Below, one piece after another: positions 62,301 through 64,000 of a DNA stretch of 64,000 bases. How positions within the stretch are numbered: the first letter of the stretch is position 1; every line of letters begins with the position of its first letter. Origin of the DNA: Kibdelosporangium philippinense. GTDB lineage: Bacteria; Actinomycetota; Actinomycetes; Mycobacteriales; Pseudonocardiaceae. The translations under genes and the position numbers were made by a program. Where the stretch lies: the NCBI RefSeq assembly GCF_021390435.2, contig NZ_JAJVCN010000004.1, positions 1,468,501 through 1,532,500 of the forward strand. Direction: 5' to 3'. The notes under the pieces were generated by a model. That model saw only the letters and a program-made list of their open reading frames with translations. It did no database searches and had not been told where the DNA came from.

Positions 62301-63722
62301 ATGGCTGGTATGGGTTTACTCGACCGGATTGACAATCGGCTTGGCGACGGCCTTGAGCGAATCCTGTGTTCCCATCATGCTCGGCGGCTACGCAAGCTCG
62401 GCTGGGACGACATCCTGAGCGAAGCCGGGACAGGCTGGTTCAGCCCGCACGCGCCGGTTCGCGCGGGGTGCCGTCTCAAGATGCTCATCGACGGCGAGGA
62501 AGCGTTGCCGGAGATGGTCGAGGCGATCAAGGGCGCGCGGTCGTACGTGCATCTGGCCGGGTGGCATTCGAGTCCTGATTTCCGTCCGACGCGCGGGGAC
62601 AGCGCGCAGACCCTGCGGGAACTGCTGGCTGAAGCGGCAGAACGGGTACCGGTCCGGGTTTTGCTCTGGGCAGGGCCGCCTTTGCCCGCGTTCGAGCCGA
62701 CGCGTAAACGGGCGCGTGCGGCGTGCACGGAGTTCATGCGGGACAGCAACGTGCGATGCGTGCTGGACTCACGTGAACGAACACTGCACTGCCACCACGA
62801 AAAGCTGGTGATCGTCGACGACGAGATCGCGTTTGTCGGCGGGATGGATTTCACCGCCATGGAAGGCGACCGCCACGACAGCCCGAAGCATCCCGCGGAC
62901 CGGCCGATCGGCTGGCACGACGCGGTCATGCGCACCGAGGGGCCAATAGTCGCCGACGTGGCCAGCCACTTCCGCAACCGTTGGGCCGAGGTCGCCGGTG
63001 AGGAACTGCCGCGCCCGCATATGCCCGGCCATGTGGGAACTTCGACCGTCCAGTTTGTATGAACCGTTCCGGAGAAGACCTACGACTTCGCGCCACGCGG
63101 CGAGTTCACCGCGCTTGATGCGTACCTGCGTGCGCTCAGAGCGGCTGAAGACCTGATATACCTGGAGAATCAGTTCCTGTGGTCGCCGGAGATCACCGAA
63201 ACCCTGATCGACAAGCTGCGGAATCCGCCGCACGACCGCTTCCGCGTCGTACTCGTCCTGCCCCGGAAACCCAGTAATGGCGCGGACACCACGCGCGGTC
63301 AGCTCGGCCGATTATTGGAGGCCGACGACGGCAACCACAGACTGCTGGCCGTCACGCTGACCTCGCACGACGGCGAATCCAAGGTGGCGGTCTACGTCCA
63401 CGCCAAGCTCGCCATCATCGACGACACATGGATGACCGTCGGCTCGGCGAACCTCAACGAGCACTCCCTGTTCAACGACACCGAGGCCAACGTCGTCACC
63501 GATGACGCTGGGCTGGTGAAAGACACCCGGCTACGTCTATGGGCTGAACACCTGCAGCTTCCTGTGTCTGAAGTGGACGATGAACCCGCTGATGTGATCG
63601 ATCGCCTGTGGCGGCCTTTCGCTGAAAGCCACGAGAAACACCGGCTCACGCTGCTGCCTGGCGTATCGCGGCGGGTGGATCGGTTGCAAGGCCCGTTGCG
63701 TGGTCTGCTTGTCGACGGCTGA
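62301..63722 (+). pseudogene. phospholipase D-family protein with in-frame TGA
   Basis: One continuous frame from ATG 62301 to 63722 encodes both PLD HKD motifs: HCHHEKLVIVDDEIAFVGG and VHAKLAIIDDTWMTVGSANLN. It is interrupted only by TGA at 63060-63062, between TVQFV and TVPEKTYDF. A CGA-to-TGA change at an Arg codon would explain it. Downstream codons keep normal composition. The first half alone lacks one catalytic motif. It may be a recent nonsense mutation, a read-through site or a sequencing error. Confidence 0.88.
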
Positions 63723-63809
63723 CTGTTACCCGGGTCACATTTCCCCGGTTCGAGAACCTACACGGCCGGTGCTGACGCCTGACAGGGAAACGAATCGGGA
63801 AGGGGAGCC

Positions 63810-64000
63810 ATGGCGAAGGCAGGACGGGTGATCGGCGGGCTGGTCGGGGCGGCCGGGTTGATCGCCATTGGCGTTGTCGGCACCGCCAGTGCTTCGGCGG
63901 ACACTTCGGGGAGTACGCAAGACGTGAGTAAAGGACACCATCAGCCGCCCAAAGGGGCGCGGGCGACGGTTCGGGTCAGCCCGAACCCCACCACCGAGCG
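63810..64000 (+). CDS. secreted protein, 3' end outside window
   Basis: ATG 63810 follows GGGAAGGGGAG. The first 32 residues form a Sec signal peptide (LVGAAGLIAIGVVGTASASA). The mature start is Ser/Gly/His-rich and then basic, followed by ATVRVSPNPTTE as in Ig-like beta domains. The gene continues beyond 64000. No family can be named from the visible part. Confidence 0.7.
   Translation, partial: MAKAGRVIGGLVGAAGLIAIGVVGTASASADTSGSTQDVSKGHHQPPKGARATVRVSPNPTTE

Noticed and set aside
1..64000. CRISPR arrays, rRNA or tRNA genes
   Set aside because: No regularly spaced short repeats and no recognisable tRNA or rRNA sequence were seen on either strand; a dedicated scan could still find a divergent tRNA.

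Overview
High-GC actinobacterial chromosome. Family content (SARP and NB-ARC regulators, DUF222/HNH, CGNR, DUF3618/DUF4235/holin sets, F420-type luciferase fold, GTG starts, leaderless-looking promoters) and the intergenic repeat families suggest Pseudonocardiaceae (Amycolatopsis/Kibdelosporangium/Lentzea-like); this placement is inference from content, not a phylogeny. I saw no rRNA, tRNA or CRISPR array. Layout: 1-4.6 kb holds the end of an unknown gene, a HAD phosphatase and a three-gene envelope operon (membrane-anchored protein, solute-binding/VWA lipoprotein, one-TM protein). 4.6-8.0 kb is a decay zone: an SDR without its 3' part, a siderophore-binding lipoprotein and a LysR regulator that both lost their middles, around an intact histidine kinase/response regulator pair. 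8.0-9.4 kb is a TetR/SDR pair with two 20-bp operator-like palindromes. 9.6-22.8 kb holds a DUF222/HNH gene, a secreted M1 peptidase, lipoproteins, a membrane-bound SARP-NACHT regulator, an NB-ARC/TPR regulator, an AraC regulator, a flavoprotein and an MFS exporter. 22.8-29.8 kb is an insertion zone: two different IS1380-family elements, both with recognisable ends and target duplications. One sits between a CGNR regulator and azlCD, beside a perfect palindrome. A holin/DUF3618/DUF4235 operon lies between the elements. 31.0-43.6 kb is the most coherent metabolic block. A minus-strand operon of eight overlapping or closely spaced genes (CoxG-like, FAD, molybdopterin and 2Fe-2S subunits of a xanthine-dehydrogenase-type hydroxylase, alpha/beta hydrolase, UbiD decarboxylase, IclR regulator, UbiX) is divergent from a plus-strand uptake operon (binding lipoprotein, ATPase, two permeases, MFS carrier). 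It reads as import, (de)carboxylation, ring hydroxylation and hydrolysis of an aromatic or heteroaromatic acid of unknown identity. 43.8-55.3 kb carries a 20-residue Cys-rich mini-ORF with its own terminator, an acyltransferase, further regulators and stress or membrane proteins, then a 26-residue peptide ORF just upstream of a 520-residue TPR protein whose start codon lies in a hairpin loop: a candidate peptide/receptor pair. 55.3-64 kb holds a P450, about 700 bp of tandem intergenic repeat, a 5'-truncated amidohydrolase, GtrA, a SodC-like lipoprotein, a LigD-type polymerase domain, an LLM oxidoreductase broken by one extra T, a second holin/DUF3618 pair, a phospholipase D broken by one in-frame TGA and the start of a secreted protein. 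Themes: many separate lesions (SDR, binding protein, LysR, amidohydrolase, LLM, PLD), repeated palindromic elements just after stop codons, and two candidate small-peptide genes.
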